From Bacillota bacterium (GTDB lineage Bacteria > Bacillota > Limnochordia > Darwinibacteriales > DTU012), in contig JAAYNP010000011.1 in NCBI GenBank assembly GCA_012520795.1, forward strand, positions 1 to 45,909: a DNA stretch of 45,909 nucleotides. The letters run 5' to 3'. The notes beneath the pieces are model-generated. The model saw nothing but the letters and a program-made list of their open reading frames with translations. It made no database searches and was not told the origin of the DNA. The position numbers and the translations under genes are program-made. The number at the start of each line of letters is the position of its first letter. Position 1 is the stretch's first letter. Positions 1-9,080 of the stretch are shown piece after piece.

Positions 1-25
1 CGTACGCACCGTTCTGTGAGAGGAA

Positions 26-52
26 AGCCGCTAGGCTGATCACCTAGCGGCT
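26..52. other. Perfect 10-bp stem, 7-nt loop hairpin
   Basis: Stem arms at 26-35 and 43-52 (AGCCGCTAGG and its complement) enclose CTGATCA. The stem is GC-rich, as in an intrinsic terminator, but only a broken T-rich stretch follows (ACTTACTCGATTTT). It is probably the terminator or 3' end of a gene lying left of the window. No coding sequence is seen in the first 60 bases. Confidence 0.5.
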
Positions 53-87
53 ACTTACTCGATTTTGCAGAAAAATATTTGCCACGG

Positions 88-164
88 CCTGTCAAGTAAA
101 AGCGAAAATGTCCGCACCCCCAACTAATGCCTTTTAGGTGACATTTTCAAAGAACATTGACAGG
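88..164. repeat. Short inverted-repeat element resembling paired IS21-type ends (MITE-like)
   Basis: Two nested inverted repeats are placed with exact symmetry. CCTGTCAA at 88-95 pairs with TTGACAGG at 157-164. GAAAATGTC at 104-112 pairs with GACATTTTC at 140-148. Both spacers (96-103 and 149-156) are 8 nt. The 27-nt centre (113-139) is too short to encode anything. Ends starting TGTCAA with an internal GAAAATGTC recall the multiple terminal repeats of IS21-family elements. The object therefore looks like an internally deleted insertion sequence or MITE. No target-site duplication was recognised next to it. The family assignment is inference; the symmetry is seen directly. Confidence 0.6.
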
Positions 165-444
165 CAGAAATGGGTAGATATACCGGTTATCAGGAAGGAT
201 AATCGACAAAAATGCCTAATTGTAAATTCATGTCAAGAGAAAAACACTACTGGAAAAGCTTTAATAGGCAGGATTGCCTTCTTCGTTGGTTAACTGTTGG
301 AACAGGGTTTTCCACAGGTTTGCCTCATTTTTTATGGTAAATTCGTATTCTGTATGGTAAAATATTGATTGTATAGACATAGCTTGAACAGCCACCTCGA
401 TCTGGCCGTTGGATCCAAAGCACCGAAGAAATGGAGGTAGTTGC
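165..444 (+). other. Leader region of the V-ATPase operon, no gene seen
   Basis: No convincing ORF or strong sigma-A promoter is found between the IS-like element and the first atp gene. The stretch is AT-rich around 330-380. A small hairpin at 267-278 has stem GGCA/TGCC and loop GGAT, with AGGA at its apex, the kind of loop CsrA binds; this is only suggestive. The operon promoter must lie here or left of the IS-like element. Confidence 0.35.
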
Positions 445-771
445 GTGTCCAAAGAGATCATTGATTCTGTGATGAAAGCAGAAGAACAGGCTGAAGCGAT
501 TAAGAAGCGGTCGGAGGATGAAGCGCGGGAGATAATATCCGAGGCATACAGCGAGGCACGGGATTTGGAACAAAGACTGATTGCCGAGGCTGATGCCAAA
601 GCGCAGCTGATCGTTGACACAGCTAGGAAAAACGCCCAGCAAGCCGTAGAACAGCTTAACAAGCAGGTTGACCAGGAAACCGAACAGACAAAGGCGCAGG
701 CATCGCAGCAGTTGGAGCAGGCGGTTCAACTGATCATGGGAAAGGTTGTGGATCGCGATGGCAGTAGTTGA
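445..771 (+). CDS. V/A-type ATPase subunit G/H (peripheral stalk)
   Basis: A 108-residue, almost entirely charged and alanine/glutamine-rich protein with heptad-like periodicity over residues 5-95, as expected for the coiled-coil G/H (NtpF-type) subunit. With subunit E this subunit forms the peripheral stalk joining the catalytic head to the membrane sector. The start chosen is GTG at 445, because GGAGG (433-437) stands 7 nt upstream; an in-frame ATG at 409 has no such site. It is the first gene of the atp operon and overlaps the subunit I start by 14 nt. Its identity rests on coiled-coil character and on the NtpF-I-K-E-C-G-A-B-D gene order, since sequence conservation in this family is low. 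Confidence 0.8.
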   Translation: MSKEIIDSVMKAEEQAEAIKKRSEDEAREIISEAYSEARDLEQRLIAEADAKAQLIVDTARKNAQQAVEQLNKQVDQETEQTKAQASQQLEQAVQLIMGKVVDRDGSS

Positions 772-2728
772 GATGCACAAGCTGACGCTTGTCGGCCTCA
801 ATGCGGAAAAGGGCAGGCTCCTTGAGCGATTAATGGCCATGGGCGTGGTTCAAGTCAATGATCTTGATCTCGCTTCATCCGATGTTTTGACCAAATGGTC
901 TCATCTTGTTACTAAAGAGGACAGCGCGAGTGTGGTTGAAGAGTTGGACATTGAGATTGAACAGGCCAAACAGGCTTTGGATCGGTTGGCTAGATATAAT
1001 GGGGATAAGAAACCCATGTTTTTTCCAAAAAGGACTGTCAGTGAGGATGAATTCAGCGGGATGGCCCAGGAACGGCCGCAATACCGGCATATGGTAACGG
1101 AGATCCTTCGCCTGGGACGTGAGCAGCAGGAGCTGCAGAATCAGAAGAACAAGATCTTGAAACTGATATCCACCCTGGAACCTTGGCAACAGCTTGATGT
1201 TCGCCTGGATTTTAAGGGTACCAGGTATGCCAAGGTTACTCTTGGTGTCCTGCCGCTGATAGCCAACATGCCCCGTATTAATGAAGAGATGGCTGAACAC
1301 GTTCCTGCAAGCCATCTGGTGCAGGTTTCGTCTGACAGGTATCAGCATTATGTTATGTTGATCTGCCACAATCAGTATCTGGCCGAGGCCGAAGCACTGC
1401 TGCGAAAACATGGTTTCGCACCAGTTTCCTTTGGTGAGTTAACCGGCACTGCAGCTGGAAACATCCTACGGGCCAATCAAGAGGTTGCCGCACTTGACAA
1501 AGCGTATCAAGAAAAAGAGGCCCAGATAGCAGCATATTCTGCAAACAAAACGAAGCTGGAGCTGTATTATGATTATCTGGGTGGGCAAAGGGAAAAGTCG
1601 CTGATTTTGACCAACCTTGCCGCATCTGAGAGCGTCTTTCTCATTGATGGATGGGTACCTAAAGTATTAAGCGATGACGTCGAACGGAAGCTTACCCAGG
1701 AGTTTACCTGCATTGTCGAAACTCGGGAGCCTACTGATGGCGAAGAGTTCCCGGTACTTCTGGAAAACAACAGCCTCGGCGCCAGTGTCGAGGGCATCAC
1801 CGCCATGTACGGGCTGCCCAACTGCCGTGAATTCGACCCCAATGTAGTCATGGCTCCGTTTTTCATCGGCTTTTTTGGCCTTATGCTGGGGGACGGGGGC
1901 TACGGCCTAATTATGGCCCTCGGTGCCTTGTTCGCCATGAAAAGACTGTCTTTGGACGATAATCAGAAGAAGTATGCGAAACTGATCCTGTACTGCGGGA
2001 TATCGACCATGTTCTGGGGATTGATGTTCGGCAGTTGGTTCGGGCTCGCATATTTTGCTGAAAGGCCTCTTTGGCTCAACCCAGTAAAAGACACTAACAC
2101 GCTGCTGACCTGGTCGCTTCTGTTTGGTGTGGTTCATATGTTCGTGGGCATTGCCATGCGTGGTGTCAACCACATCAGGCGGGGTAAATATATCGATGTG
2201 TTGTGGGATGTGGTGGCCTGGTATGTCTTGTTCACCGGGTTCATCCTGATCCTGCTTCCCTGGGTCCCGGCCCTTAATCTCGCGGATCCCAGTGTATACA
2301 CAGATGTGGGTAAGAAAATGCTGCTCATAGGTGCCGTGGTTTTAATCCTCACTCAAGGAAGGGCCAGCAAAGGGATCATTGGCAAACTGCTCTCTGGTAT
2401 TGGGAGCCTGTATGATCTGATTGGGTTTCTGAGTGATGTCCTGTCCTACTCCCGACTGCTGGCGCTGGGATTGGCAACATCTGTAATAGGGAGCATTGTC
2501 AATGAGATTGCAGCACTCGGCGGCCTGAACAGTATCATTAAGATACTGGTGTTCTGCGTAATCTTCATCATCGGCCACAGCATCAACTTCGGAATCAACG
2601 CACTGGGCTCATTTGTCCACTCCATCCGATTGCAGTACATTGAGTTTTTCGGCAAGTTTTATCAAGGTGGAGGCAAACCCTTCCAACCTTTGAAATACAA
2701 AACCAGGTATGTAAATCTAAAGGATTAG
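758..2728 (+). CDS. V/A-type ATPase subunit I (membrane stator, a-subunit homologue)
   Basis: 656 residues from ATG 758. The soluble N-terminal half (about 1-335) contains coiled coil near 65-135 and 235-270. The membrane half has about seven or eight hydrophobic helices from about residue 350 onward. The segment SYSRLLALGLAT near 563-574 carries the arginine (R566 in this numbering) typical of the ion-channel helix, which faces the rotor glutamate. This subunit provides the half-channels for ion movement and anchors the stator. An in-frame codon at 746 is possible, but 758 gives the family-like MAVVEMHKL start. It overlaps the preceding gene and is followed 12 nt later by the K subunit. Confidence 0.93.
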   Translation: MAVVEMHKLTLVGLNAEKGRLLERLMAMGVVQVNDLDLASSDVLTKWSHLVTKEDSASVVEELDIEIEQAKQALDRLARYNGDKKPMFFPKRTVSEDEFSGMAQERPQYRHMVTEILRLGREQQELQNQKNKILKLISTLEPWQQLDVRLDFKGTRYAKVTLGVLPLIANMPRINEEMAEHVPASHLVQVSSDRYQHYVMLICHNQYLAEAEALLRKHGFAPVSFGELTGTAAGNILRANQEVAALDKAYQEKEAQIAAYSANKTKLELYYDYLGGQREKSLILTNLAASESVFLIDGWVPKVLSDDVERKLTQEFTCIVETREPTDGEEFPVLLENNSLGASVEGITAMYGLPNCREFDPNVVMAPFFIGFFGLMLGDGGYGLIMALGALFAMKRLSLDDNQKKYAKLILYCGISTMFWGLMFGSWFGLAYFAERPLWLNPVKDTNTLLTWSLLFGVVHMFVGIAMRGVNHIRRGKYIDVLWDVVAWYVLFTGFILILLPWVPALNLADPSVYTDVGKKMLLIGAVVLILTQGRASKGIIGKLLSGIGSLYDLIGFLSDVLSYSRLLALGLATSVIGSIVNEIAALGGLNSIIKILVFCVIFIIGHSINFGINALGSFVHSIRLQYIEFFGKFYQGGGKPFQPLKYKTRYVNLKD

Positions 2729-2740
2729 GAGGTTGTATTT

Positions 2741-3214
2741 ATGGAATTCTTCTCGGAACAATTGGTCGGTACAGTTTTGGCAGTGATTGGAGCAGCGTTT
2801 GCGTTCATCATTCCCGGTATCGGGTCATCGAAGGCAGTGGGAGCTGCAGGGCAATCGGCTGCCGGGGTACTAAGTGAGGATCCCACCAAGTTTGTCTCGG
2901 TCATGGTCTTGGAGGCTTTGCCCAGTACACAGGCGATTTATGGGTTTGTCATCGCGTTTCTGATTGTAGGTAAAATCGTCGTCGGCGAAGCCTTGGATTT
3001 CGGGTCAGGCCTAATCCTGTTCCTGGCCGGCCTGCCAATGGGGATTGTGGGCTATGTTTCCGCGCTCTGGCAGGGTCGAGTGTCCATTTCTGGGATCAAC
3101 ATGGTGGCCAAACAGGGAGGCGGCATGATTCAGGGAGTCATTCTCGCCTTGATGGTTGAGATGTTCGCCATTCTCGCCTTGATCGTTTCGTTCCAAATCA
3201 TCGGTAAAGCGTAA
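2741..3214 (+). CDS. V-type ATPase subunit K (rotor ring proteolipid), Na+-type ligand set
   Basis: 157 residues made of two tandem two-helix hairpins (about 8-80 and 88-156), the duplicated 16-kDa proteolipid type. The ion-binding glutamate is E140 in the fourth helix (VEMFAIL). Compared with E. hirae NtpK from memory, L60, T63, Q64, Q111 and E140 match the Na+ ligands L61, T64, Q65, Q110 and E139. At the matching position of the first hairpin there is serine (S62), so only one carboxylate per protomer is expected. E58 is offset by four residues and is not the canonical site. AGGAGG lies 8 nt before the ATG. The gene sits between subunits I and E, as in clostridial and enterococcal operons. 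Confidence 0.93.
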   Translation: MEFFSEQLVGTVLAVIGAAFAFIIPGIGSSKAVGAAGQSAAGVLSEDPTKFVSVMVLEALPSTQAIYGFVIAFLIVGKIVVGEALDFGSGLILFLAGLPMGIVGYVSALWQGRVSISGINMVAKQGGGMIQGVILALMVEMFAILALIVSFQIIGKA

Positions 3215-3239
3215 TATGGAATAAGGATGTGTCCTGAAC

Positions 3240-3839
3240 ATGGCTGGATTGGAGCAGCTGACTAACAAAATAGTGGAAGATGCGCAACTGCAGGCTGACA
3301 GAACGATCAAGCAGGCCCAGGAGGAAGCCCAGTCGATCATTGATCAAGCCCGCCAGCGGGCAGAAGCTCAGTGCGACAAAATAATCGCTGATGCTGAAAG
3401 CAGAGCCCGGGAGCTGAGCGAACGGCTGCTTTCCGTGGCTGAGCTCAATGCCCGCAAGGAAAGGCTTAAAGTCAAGCAGGAACTGATTGGGCAAGCATTC
3501 GCTCAAGCACTGGATCGCCTGTGTTCTCTGCCTGATGACCAGTATTTTGCCATTCTCTCAGAGTTGATTGCCGCGGCAGCTACCGCCGGAACAGAAGAGA
3601 TTGTCCTGGCCAGCCGCGATCAGCAAAGGCTTCCCGCTGGTTTTCTTGCTCAGGTGAACGCGAAGGTAAAAGCCCAAAACCTGCCGGGGGCGATGGTTTT
3701 GGCGCAAAACCCGGCTCCAATCAAAGGCGGGTTTATTCTCAGAGCCGGGAAGATTTCAGTTAATCATTCATTTGAAGCAGTGCTCAGGCAGAACTACGAT
3801 CATCTGGCTATGGAAGTTGCAGGTTTGTTATTCTCGTAA
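3240..3839 (+). CDS. V/A-type ATPase subunit E (peripheral stalk)
   Basis: 199 residues. The first ~90 residues form a long charged coiled coil rich in Q, E, A and K. The rest is a compact C-terminal domain ending in a motif-like stretch around GGFILRAGKISVNHSFE, typical of subunit E (GG followed by a conserved N/D and F at the end of the protein). It partners with subunit G/H in the peripheral stalk and contacts A/B. It starts 25 nt after the K stop, with AAGGATG upstream. It ends 21 nt before subunit C. Confidence 0.88.
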   Translation: MAGLEQLTNKIVEDAQLQADRTIKQAQEEAQSIIDQARQRAEAQCDKIIADAESRARELSERLLSVAELNARKERLKVKQELIGQAFAQALDRLCSLPDDQYFAILSELIAAAATAGTEEIVLASRDQQRLPAGFLAQVNAKVKAQNLPGAMVLAQNPAPIKGGFILRAGKISVNHSFEAVLRQNYDHLAMEVAGLLFS

Positions 3840-3860
3840 AACGTAAATGAGGGAAAAGGA

Positions 3861-4871
3861 ATGAAAGAATCAACCGACACCAGGTACGTGTATACGATTT
3901 CTCGCATCCGCGTCATCGAACAGAAGATGCTCAGCCCTGCCATGCTGGAACGAATGATTGAAGCCGGCACACCGGAAGAAGCCCTAAAGGTGCTTCACGA
4001 TGCCGGCTACGGTTACGCAGGCGAAGGCTACAGTGTCGGTGACTATGAACGGCTGTTGAGCGAGGAACAGGAAAAGGTATACCGGCTCTTGATGGAGACT
4101 GTCCCTGACACCCGTGAGTTTGATTTTTTGATCATCAAGAACGACTATCATAACCTAAAGGTGTGCCTTAAGGCTGAGTTTTCCGATCAGGCGGTTGAAG
4201 ACGCGTACTTGCTCAGCCCAAGCCTGGTCCCCGGCAAACAGCTTATGGATCTGCTTAGGGAGCGGAACTTTTCGGGGCTTCCAGCCCCTATGGCGGAGTC
4301 GGCAGCTGAAAGCATTGAAGCCTTTACTAAGATGCAGGATCCACAGGTGATCGACCTGATCCTTGACAAAGCGCATTACGGCCATATGCTGATGCTCAGT
4401 GACGGGCTCGGCAGTGAGTTTGTCTCCAAACTGGTCAATGCCTTGGTGGATCTTACCAACTTAAAAATGCTGCTGCGGGCGAAGCTGATCAAAAAGCCGC
4501 GGGGGTTCCTGGAATCCCTGTTGATCGAGGGCGGCAGTTTTGACAAAGAGTTTTACCACAAGCTATTTGAACTCGGGTATGACCAGATTGCCAGCGCCTG
4601 TGTCGATACAGAATACTATCGGCTGCTGACTGAAAGCATCAATGCTTTGAAGCTGTCAGGCAGCTTGGCTGGGTTTGAAAAGCTCTGTGACAACTATCTG
4701 GTGGATGTGCTGAAGACAGTGAAATATGCGATCTTCGGCATCGAGCCGTTGGTTGCCTATTATTTGGCCAAGGAACTGGAAATCAAAAATGTCAGGATTA
4801 TCATGGTGGGCAAGATCAATGGTTTGGCACAATATGCCATCAGGGAAAGGCTGAGGGAAACCTATGTATAA
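3861..4871 (+). CDS. V/A-type ATPase subunit C (d-type central-stalk socket)
   Basis: 336 residues, mostly helical, with repeated helical bundles typical of the vATP-synt_AC39 family (NtpC/subunit d). The C-terminal motif EIKNVRIIMVGKINGL resembles the family signature (E-x-x-N-[VIL]-R-x-I). The protein caps the K ring and receives the D/F shaft. A GAGGGAAAAGGA tract precedes the ATG. The last 8 nt overlap the start of subunit F, indicating translational coupling. Confidence 0.92.
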   Translation: MKESTDTRYVYTISRIRVIEQKMLSPAMLERMIEAGTPEEALKVLHDAGYGYAGEGYSVGDYERLLSEEQEKVYRLLMETVPDTREFDFLIIKNDYHNLKVCLKAEFSDQAVEDAYLLSPSLVPGKQLMDLLRERNFSGLPAPMAESAAESIEAFTKMQDPQVIDLILDKAHYGHMLMLSDGLGSEFVSKLVNALVDLTNLKMLLRAKLIKKPRGFLESLLIEGGSFDKEFYHKLFELGYDQIASACVDTEYYRLLTESINALKLSGSLAGFEKLCDNYLVDVLKTVKYAIFGIEPLVAYYLAKELEIKNVRIIMVGKINGLAQYAIRERLRETYV

Positions 4872-5184
4872 AATTGGTGTCATTGGTGACCAAGACAGCA
4901 TCCTGGGGTTTAAAGCGATTGGTATGTCCGTTTTCCCGGCTGAAGGTTCAGAGCAAGCGGGAGCAATCTTGGAGCAGTTAGCCCGGGAGGATTATGCTGT
5001 GGTCTATATTACAGAACAGATTGCCAAGGATCTGGCGGATGTTATTGATCGGTACAAAGACAGGCTGATGCCGGCGATCATCTTGATTCCCAGCAATCAA
5101 GGCTCATTGGGCATCGGTATGCGCAATGTGCAAAAATCCGTGGAACGGGCTATAGGCGCAGACATCTTGTTTAGAGATGCTTAA
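4864..5184 (+). CDS. V/A-type ATPase subunit F (rotor shaft)
   Basis: 106 residues with a Rossmann-like beta-alpha pattern: KIGVIGDQDSILGFKAIG at the start, a central VVYITEQIA strand-helix, and the AIILIPSNQGSLGIG segment. This is the standard size and layout of the F subunit (NtpG-type), which binds subunit D in the central shaft and regulates ATP hydrolysis. Its ATG lies inside the end of the subunit C gene. A 43-nt gap precedes subunit A. Confidence 0.92.
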   Translation: MYKIGVIGDQDSILGFKAIGMSVFPAEGSEQAGAILEQLAREDYAVVYITEQIAKDLADVIDRYKDRLMPAIILIPSNQGSLGIGMRNVQKSVERAIGADILFRDA

Positions 5185-5227
5185 GTGGCATAAGCTGCAA
5201 TATGAGGGCGAAAGAAGGTAAGGCATT

Positions 5228-7015
5228 ATGAGTCATGGAAGGATAGTTAAAGTTGCAGGCCCTTTGGTTGTTGCTGAAGGCATGCAGGATGTGAGCATGT
5301 TTGACGTGGTCCGGGTCAGCGATCGGCGTTTGATCGGCGAAGTACTGGAGATGCGCGATGACCGGGCGTCAATCCAAGTCTACGAAGAGACGGCAGGCTT
5401 GGGGCCGGGCGAACCTGTTTACGGAACAGGGGCGCCATTGAGCGTGGAACTAGGGCCTGGCCTGATCGGCACAATTTTTGACGGAATCCAACGCCCCTTG
5501 GAAGTCATTCGGGAAATGGTTGGAAGCAATATTACCAGAGGAATCGATGTCCCCGCAGTGGATCGGGCTAAACGCTGGCGCTTTGAACCCTCGGTTGAGG
5601 AAGGCGCTCAGGTAACGGCTGGAGATATCATCGGCAAGGTGCAGGAAACGGAAGTTGTGGAACACCGGATCATGGTGCCCCATGGATTGGAAGGCACGAT
5701 AACCGAGATCAACCCGGGAGAGTTTACTGTTGAAGAAGCTGTAGCCAAGCTGCAAACCGCGGGCGGCGATCTTGTAGAGCTGACGATGATGCAGAAATGG
5801 CCGGTGAGGATTGGCCGCCCATATAAAGAAAAACTGCCGCCGGTTGAGCCCATGGTCACCGGGCAAAGGGTGATCGACACTCTGTTTCCCATTGCCAAAG
5901 GCGGAGTGGCTGCCGTACCGGGGCCGTTCGGCAGCGGCAAGACAGTGGTCCAGCACCAATTGGCTAAATGGGCTGATGCTGACATCGTAGTCTACATTGG
6001 CTGTGGTGAGCGGGGTAATGAGATGACCGATGTATTGATGGAGTTTCCGGAACTGAAGGATCCCCGCACCGGTGAATCGTTAATGAAGCGTACAGTTTTG
6101 ATCGCGAATACCTCAGACATGCCTGTGGCTGCCCGGGAAGCTTCCATCTATACCGGTATCACCATTGCTGAGTATTTCCGGGATATGGGCTACAGTGTGG
6201 CCTTGATGGCCGATTCCACTTCCCGCTGGGCTGAAGCTCTGCGGGAGATGTCCGGAAGGCTTGAGGAGATGCCCGGTGAAGAAGGGTATCCGGCATATTT
6301 GAGTTCCCGCCTGGCTCAGTTCTATGAAAGGGCGGGCCGAGTAATCAGCATCGGTTCAGAAGGCAGGGAGGGGACGCTTTCGGCAATTGGGGCAGTATCA
6401 CCTCCAGGCGGCGACTTGTCTGAACCGGTGACCCAGGCTACGTTAAGGATTGTAAAGGTATTCTGGGGTCTTGATGCGAGCCTTGCTTACCGGCGTCATT
6501 TCCCGGCAATCAACTGGCTGCGGAGCTATTCGCTCTATGTCGATCAGTTGGAAGAATGGACCAATGCCAATATTTCCAGGGATTGGACCAAATTGAGGGC
6601 TGACACCTTGAGGATTCTGCAGGAAGAAGCGGAGCTTGAGGAAATCGTAAGATTGGTGGGAATTGACTCGCTGTCGGCATTGGAACGGGTTACCCTGGAA
6701 GCGGCCAAATCCATCCGTGAAGACTACCTCCATCAAAACGCTTTCCATGAGGTGGATACTTATACATCATTGAACAAGCAGTACCTGATGCTGAAATTGA
6801 TCCTGGCCTTTTATTACAAGGCGTGCGATGCTGTCAAAGCAGGGGTCTCCCTCGACAGCCTCTTTGCACTTCCGGTACGGGAAAGGATCGGCAGAGCTAA
6901 ATATGTCCCGGAGGATCAAGTGAATGCCGCCCTGAGCGGAATTGAGGCCGAGTTGAATGCCCAGATTGATGCACTGGTGGCAAAGGAGGTAGGTTCGGAT
7001 GCTGAAGGAATATAA
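5228..7015 (+). CDS. V/A-type ATPase catalytic subunit A
   Basis: 595 residues, the normal length for subunit A including the ~90-residue non-homologous insert after the beta-barrel. The P-loop GPFGSGKT spans 232-239, followed by [11 protein letters not shown] with the catalytic glutamate. Later come [22 protein letters not shown] and [15 protein letters not shown], both hallmarks of A subunits. It hydrolyses or makes ATP in the A3B3 head. The last 17 nt overlap the B subunit gene, whose Shine-Dalgarno AAGGAGG lies inside this gene's end. Confidence 0.98.
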   Translation: MSHGRIVKVAGPLVVAEGMQDVSMFDVVRVSDRRLIGEVLEMRDDRASIQVYEETAGLGPGEPVYGTGAPLSVELGPGLIGTIFDGIQRPLEVIREMVGSNITRGIDVPAVDRAKRWRFEPSVEEGAQVTAGDIIGKVQETEVVEHRIMVPHGLEGTITEINPGEFTVEEAVAKLQTAGGDLVELTMMQKWPVRIGRPYKEKLPPVEPMVTGQRVIDTLFPIAKGGVAAVPGPFGSGKTVVQHQLAKWADADIVVYIGCGERGNEMTDVLMEFPELKDPRTGESLMKRTVLIANTSDMPVAAREASIYTGITIAEYFRDMGYSVALMADSTSRWAEALREMSGRLEEMPGEEGYPAYLSSRLAQFYERAGRVISIGSEGREGTLSAIGAVSPPGGDLSEPVTQATLRIVKVFWGLDASLAYRRHFPAINWLRSYSLYVDQLEEWTNANISRDWTKLRADTLRILQEEAELEEIVRLVGIDSLSALERVTLEAAKSIREDYLHQNAFHEVDTYTSLNKQYLMLKLILAFYYKACDAVKAGVSLDSLFALPVRERIGRAKYVPEDQVNAALSGIEAELNAQIDALVAKEVGSDAEGI

Positions 7016-8393
7016 AACCATTACGGAAGTGGCAGGGCCCTTAATGCTTGTCAAGCAGGTGGAGCATGTCAAATACGAAGAGTTGGGCGAGATTGAACTG
7101 CCGAATGGCGATGTCCGCTTGTGTAAGGTGCTTGAGATAGATGAAGACAATGCCCTCGTGCAGTTGTTTGAGAGTTCGGCAGGAATTAACGTTGCAGAAA
7201 GCAAGGTCCGTTTTTTGGGTAAAGGTATTGAGCTTCCCGTATCCCTGGATATGCTGGGGAGGGTGTTTTCAGGCCTGGGAAGGCCCGCCGACGGCGGCCC
7301 CGAGATTATCCCGGAGGCCAGGATGGACATTAACGGGATTCCCATGAACCCGGCGGCCAGGGATTATCCGTCGGAGTTTATTCAAACCGGAGTTTCAGCT
7401 ATCGATGGTTTGAACACCCTGGTTAGAGGGCAGAAACTGCCAATTTTCTCCGGATCAGGATTGCCCCACGCTCAGCTGGCAGCCCAAATTGCCAGGCAGG
7501 CCAAGGTACTGGACGATGCAAGCAGGTTTGCAGTAGTCTTTGCTGCTATTGGGATTACTTTTGAAGAAGCCGACTGCTTCATCTCCGATTTTATCCGCAC
7601 CGGTGCCATTGACCGCACTGTTGTGTTCATCAATTTGGCAAATGATCCGGCGATTGAGCGGATTTCCACTCCCCGGATGGCTATGACTGCCGCGGAATAC
7701 CTTGCTTTCGAAAAAGACATGCACGTGCTGGTTATTTTAACCGATATCACGAATTATGCAGAGGCACTGCGGGAAGTGTCAGCCGCCCGGAAAGAAGTGC
7801 CAGGGCGCAGAGGTTATCCCGGCTACCTTTACACTGACCTAGCCACAATTTATGAGCGGGCCGGCCGTAAAAAGGACAGCAATGGCAGTATCACGCTGAT
7901 CCCGATTCTTACCATGCCGGAGGATGACAAAACCCACCCAATCCCAGACTTGACAGGGTATATTACGGAAGGGCAGATCATCTTAAGCCGAGAGCTGAAC
8001 CGCAAGGGGATCGAACCTCCTATCGACGTTTTACCGTCTCTCTCCCGGCTTAAGGATAAAGGAATTGGAGCTGGTAAGACCCGGGAGGACCATTCGGATA
8101 TCATGAACCAGCTGTTTGCTGCCTATGCCACCGGCAAGGAGGCCAAGGAATTGGCTGTTATCCTCGGCGAGGCGGCACTGACCGAAACCGACAAGCTTTA
8201 TGCTGAGTTTGCCGATCAATTTGAAGCCAAATACGTTTCTCAAGGTTTCAACGAAAACCGGACAATCGAGCAGACGCTGGAGTTGGGATGGGAACTGCTG
8301 TCGATTCTGCCGCGGAGTGAGCTGAAACGGATTCGTGATGAATACATTGACAAGTACCTTACCAGGTATCTCCCGGAAAGAGGAGAGAGCTAG
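6999..8393 (+). CDS. V/A-type ATPase regulatory subunit B
   Basis: 464 residues with the B-subunit features: [18 protein letters not shown] where catalytic subunits have a P-loop, [28 protein letters not shown], and the [24 protein letters not shown] segment. B subunits alternate with A in the hexamer and contribute the arginine finger; nucleotide hydrolysis at B itself is not expected. The ATG at 6999 is preceded by AAAGGAGGTAGG. Its stop (8391-8393) is followed immediately by the ATG of subunit D. Confidence 0.97.
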   Translation: MLKEYKTITEVAGPLMLVKQVEHVKYEELGEIELPNGDVRLCKVLEIDEDNALVQLFESSAGINVAESKVRFLGKGIELPVSLDMLGRVFSGLGRPADGGPEIIPEARMDINGIPMNPAARDYPSEFIQTGVSAIDGLNTLVRGQKLPIFSGSGLPHAQLAAQIARQAKVLDDASRFAVVFAAIGITFEEADCFISDFIRTGAIDRTVVFINLANDPAIERISTPRMAMTAAEYLAFEKDMHVLVILTDITNYAEALREVSAARKEVPGRRGYPGYLYTDLATIYERAGRKKDSNGSITLIPILTMPEDDKTHPIPDLTGYITEGQIILSRELNRKGIEPPIDVLPSLSRLKDKGIGAGKTREDHSDIMNQLFAAYATGKEAKELAVILGEAALTETDKLYAEFADQFEAKYVSQGFNENRTIEQTLELGWELLSILPRSELKRIRDEYIDKYLTRYLPERGES

Positions 8394-9080
8394 ATGGACA
8401 ATATCCTGAATGTCAACCCCACCAGGATGGAGATGACAAAGCTAAAGAAAAGGCTTGCCGTGGCCCGGAGGGGGCACAAACTGCTGAAGGATAAACGTGA
8501 TGAATTGATGAAGATTTTTCTGGATGTGGTGAGGAGGAATAAAGAGCTGCGGGAGCAGGTGGAAGAGCTTCTCACAAAGGCCCATCAAAGCTTTCTCGTT
8601 GCCAGGGCGGTCATGTCTGTCCCTGTTGTGGAGGAAGCGCTGATGTTTCCCAAGCAAACAGTGGAACTTAGTGTGGAAACAGCCAATCTAATGAGTGTCA
8701 CTGTACCACGGTTCAGCTATGCAACAGCAGTCGCGCAAACTGATGATGCGGATTCTGCCTTAGGCTGGGATATCTTTCCCTACGGCTTTGCCACTACTTC
8801 AGGCGATTTGGACGCTTCGATGCAGATTCTGGCGTCGGCCCTGCCTTTAATGCTGGAGCTTGCGGAAAGCGAAAAGACCGCCCAGCTTTTGGCTGAGGAA
8901 ATTGAAAAGACCCGCAGACGGGTCAATGCCTTGGAGCATGTTTTGATTCCACAGCTGACAGAAACGATCCACTATATAACCATGAAGCTGGAGGAGAACG
9001 AACGGGGCAATATCACCAGGTTAATGAAGGTCAAGGATATGATGCTGGAGCAAACTTACCGCTATCGAGAAAGAATGTGA
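8394..9080 (+). CDS. V/A-type ATPase subunit D (central rotor shaft)
   Basis: 228 residues. The N-terminal VNPTRMEMTKLKKRLAVARRGHKLLKDKRDEL signature (about 6-37) and the C-terminal long helix (about 155-210, RRRVNALEHVLIPQL) are diagnostic of subunit D. The two helices form the antiparallel coiled-coil axle that turns inside A3B3 and docks on subunit C. It directly abuts subunit B. Its TGA stop (9078-9080) is followed without any spacer by the stop of the convergent exonuclease gene, and no operon terminator is seen between them. Confidence 0.96.
   Translation: MDNILNVNPTRMEMTKLKKRLAVARRGHKLLKDKRDELMKIFLDVVRRNKELREQVEELLTKAHQSFLVARAVMSVPVVEEALMFPKQTVELSVETANLMSVTVPRFSYATAVAQTDDADSALGWDIFPYGFATTSGDLDASMQILASALPLMLELAESEKTAQLLAEEIEKTRRRVNALEHVLIPQLTETIHYITMKLEENERGNITRLMKVKDMMLEQTYRYRERM

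Noticed and set aside
409-444. Upstream ATG at 409 as start of the G/H subunit
   Set aside because: GGAGG at 433-437 lies inside that extension and is correctly spaced only for GTG 445; the extra residues look non-coding.
2912-2914. E58 of the K subunit as a second ion-binding carboxylate
   Set aside because: Aligning the two hairpins places S62, not E58, opposite E140, so E58 is offset by four residues from the ion site.
5450-5985. Two antisense frames within the V-ATPase A gene
   Set aside because: The region is fully explained by the highly conserved catalytic subunit A on the plus strand.
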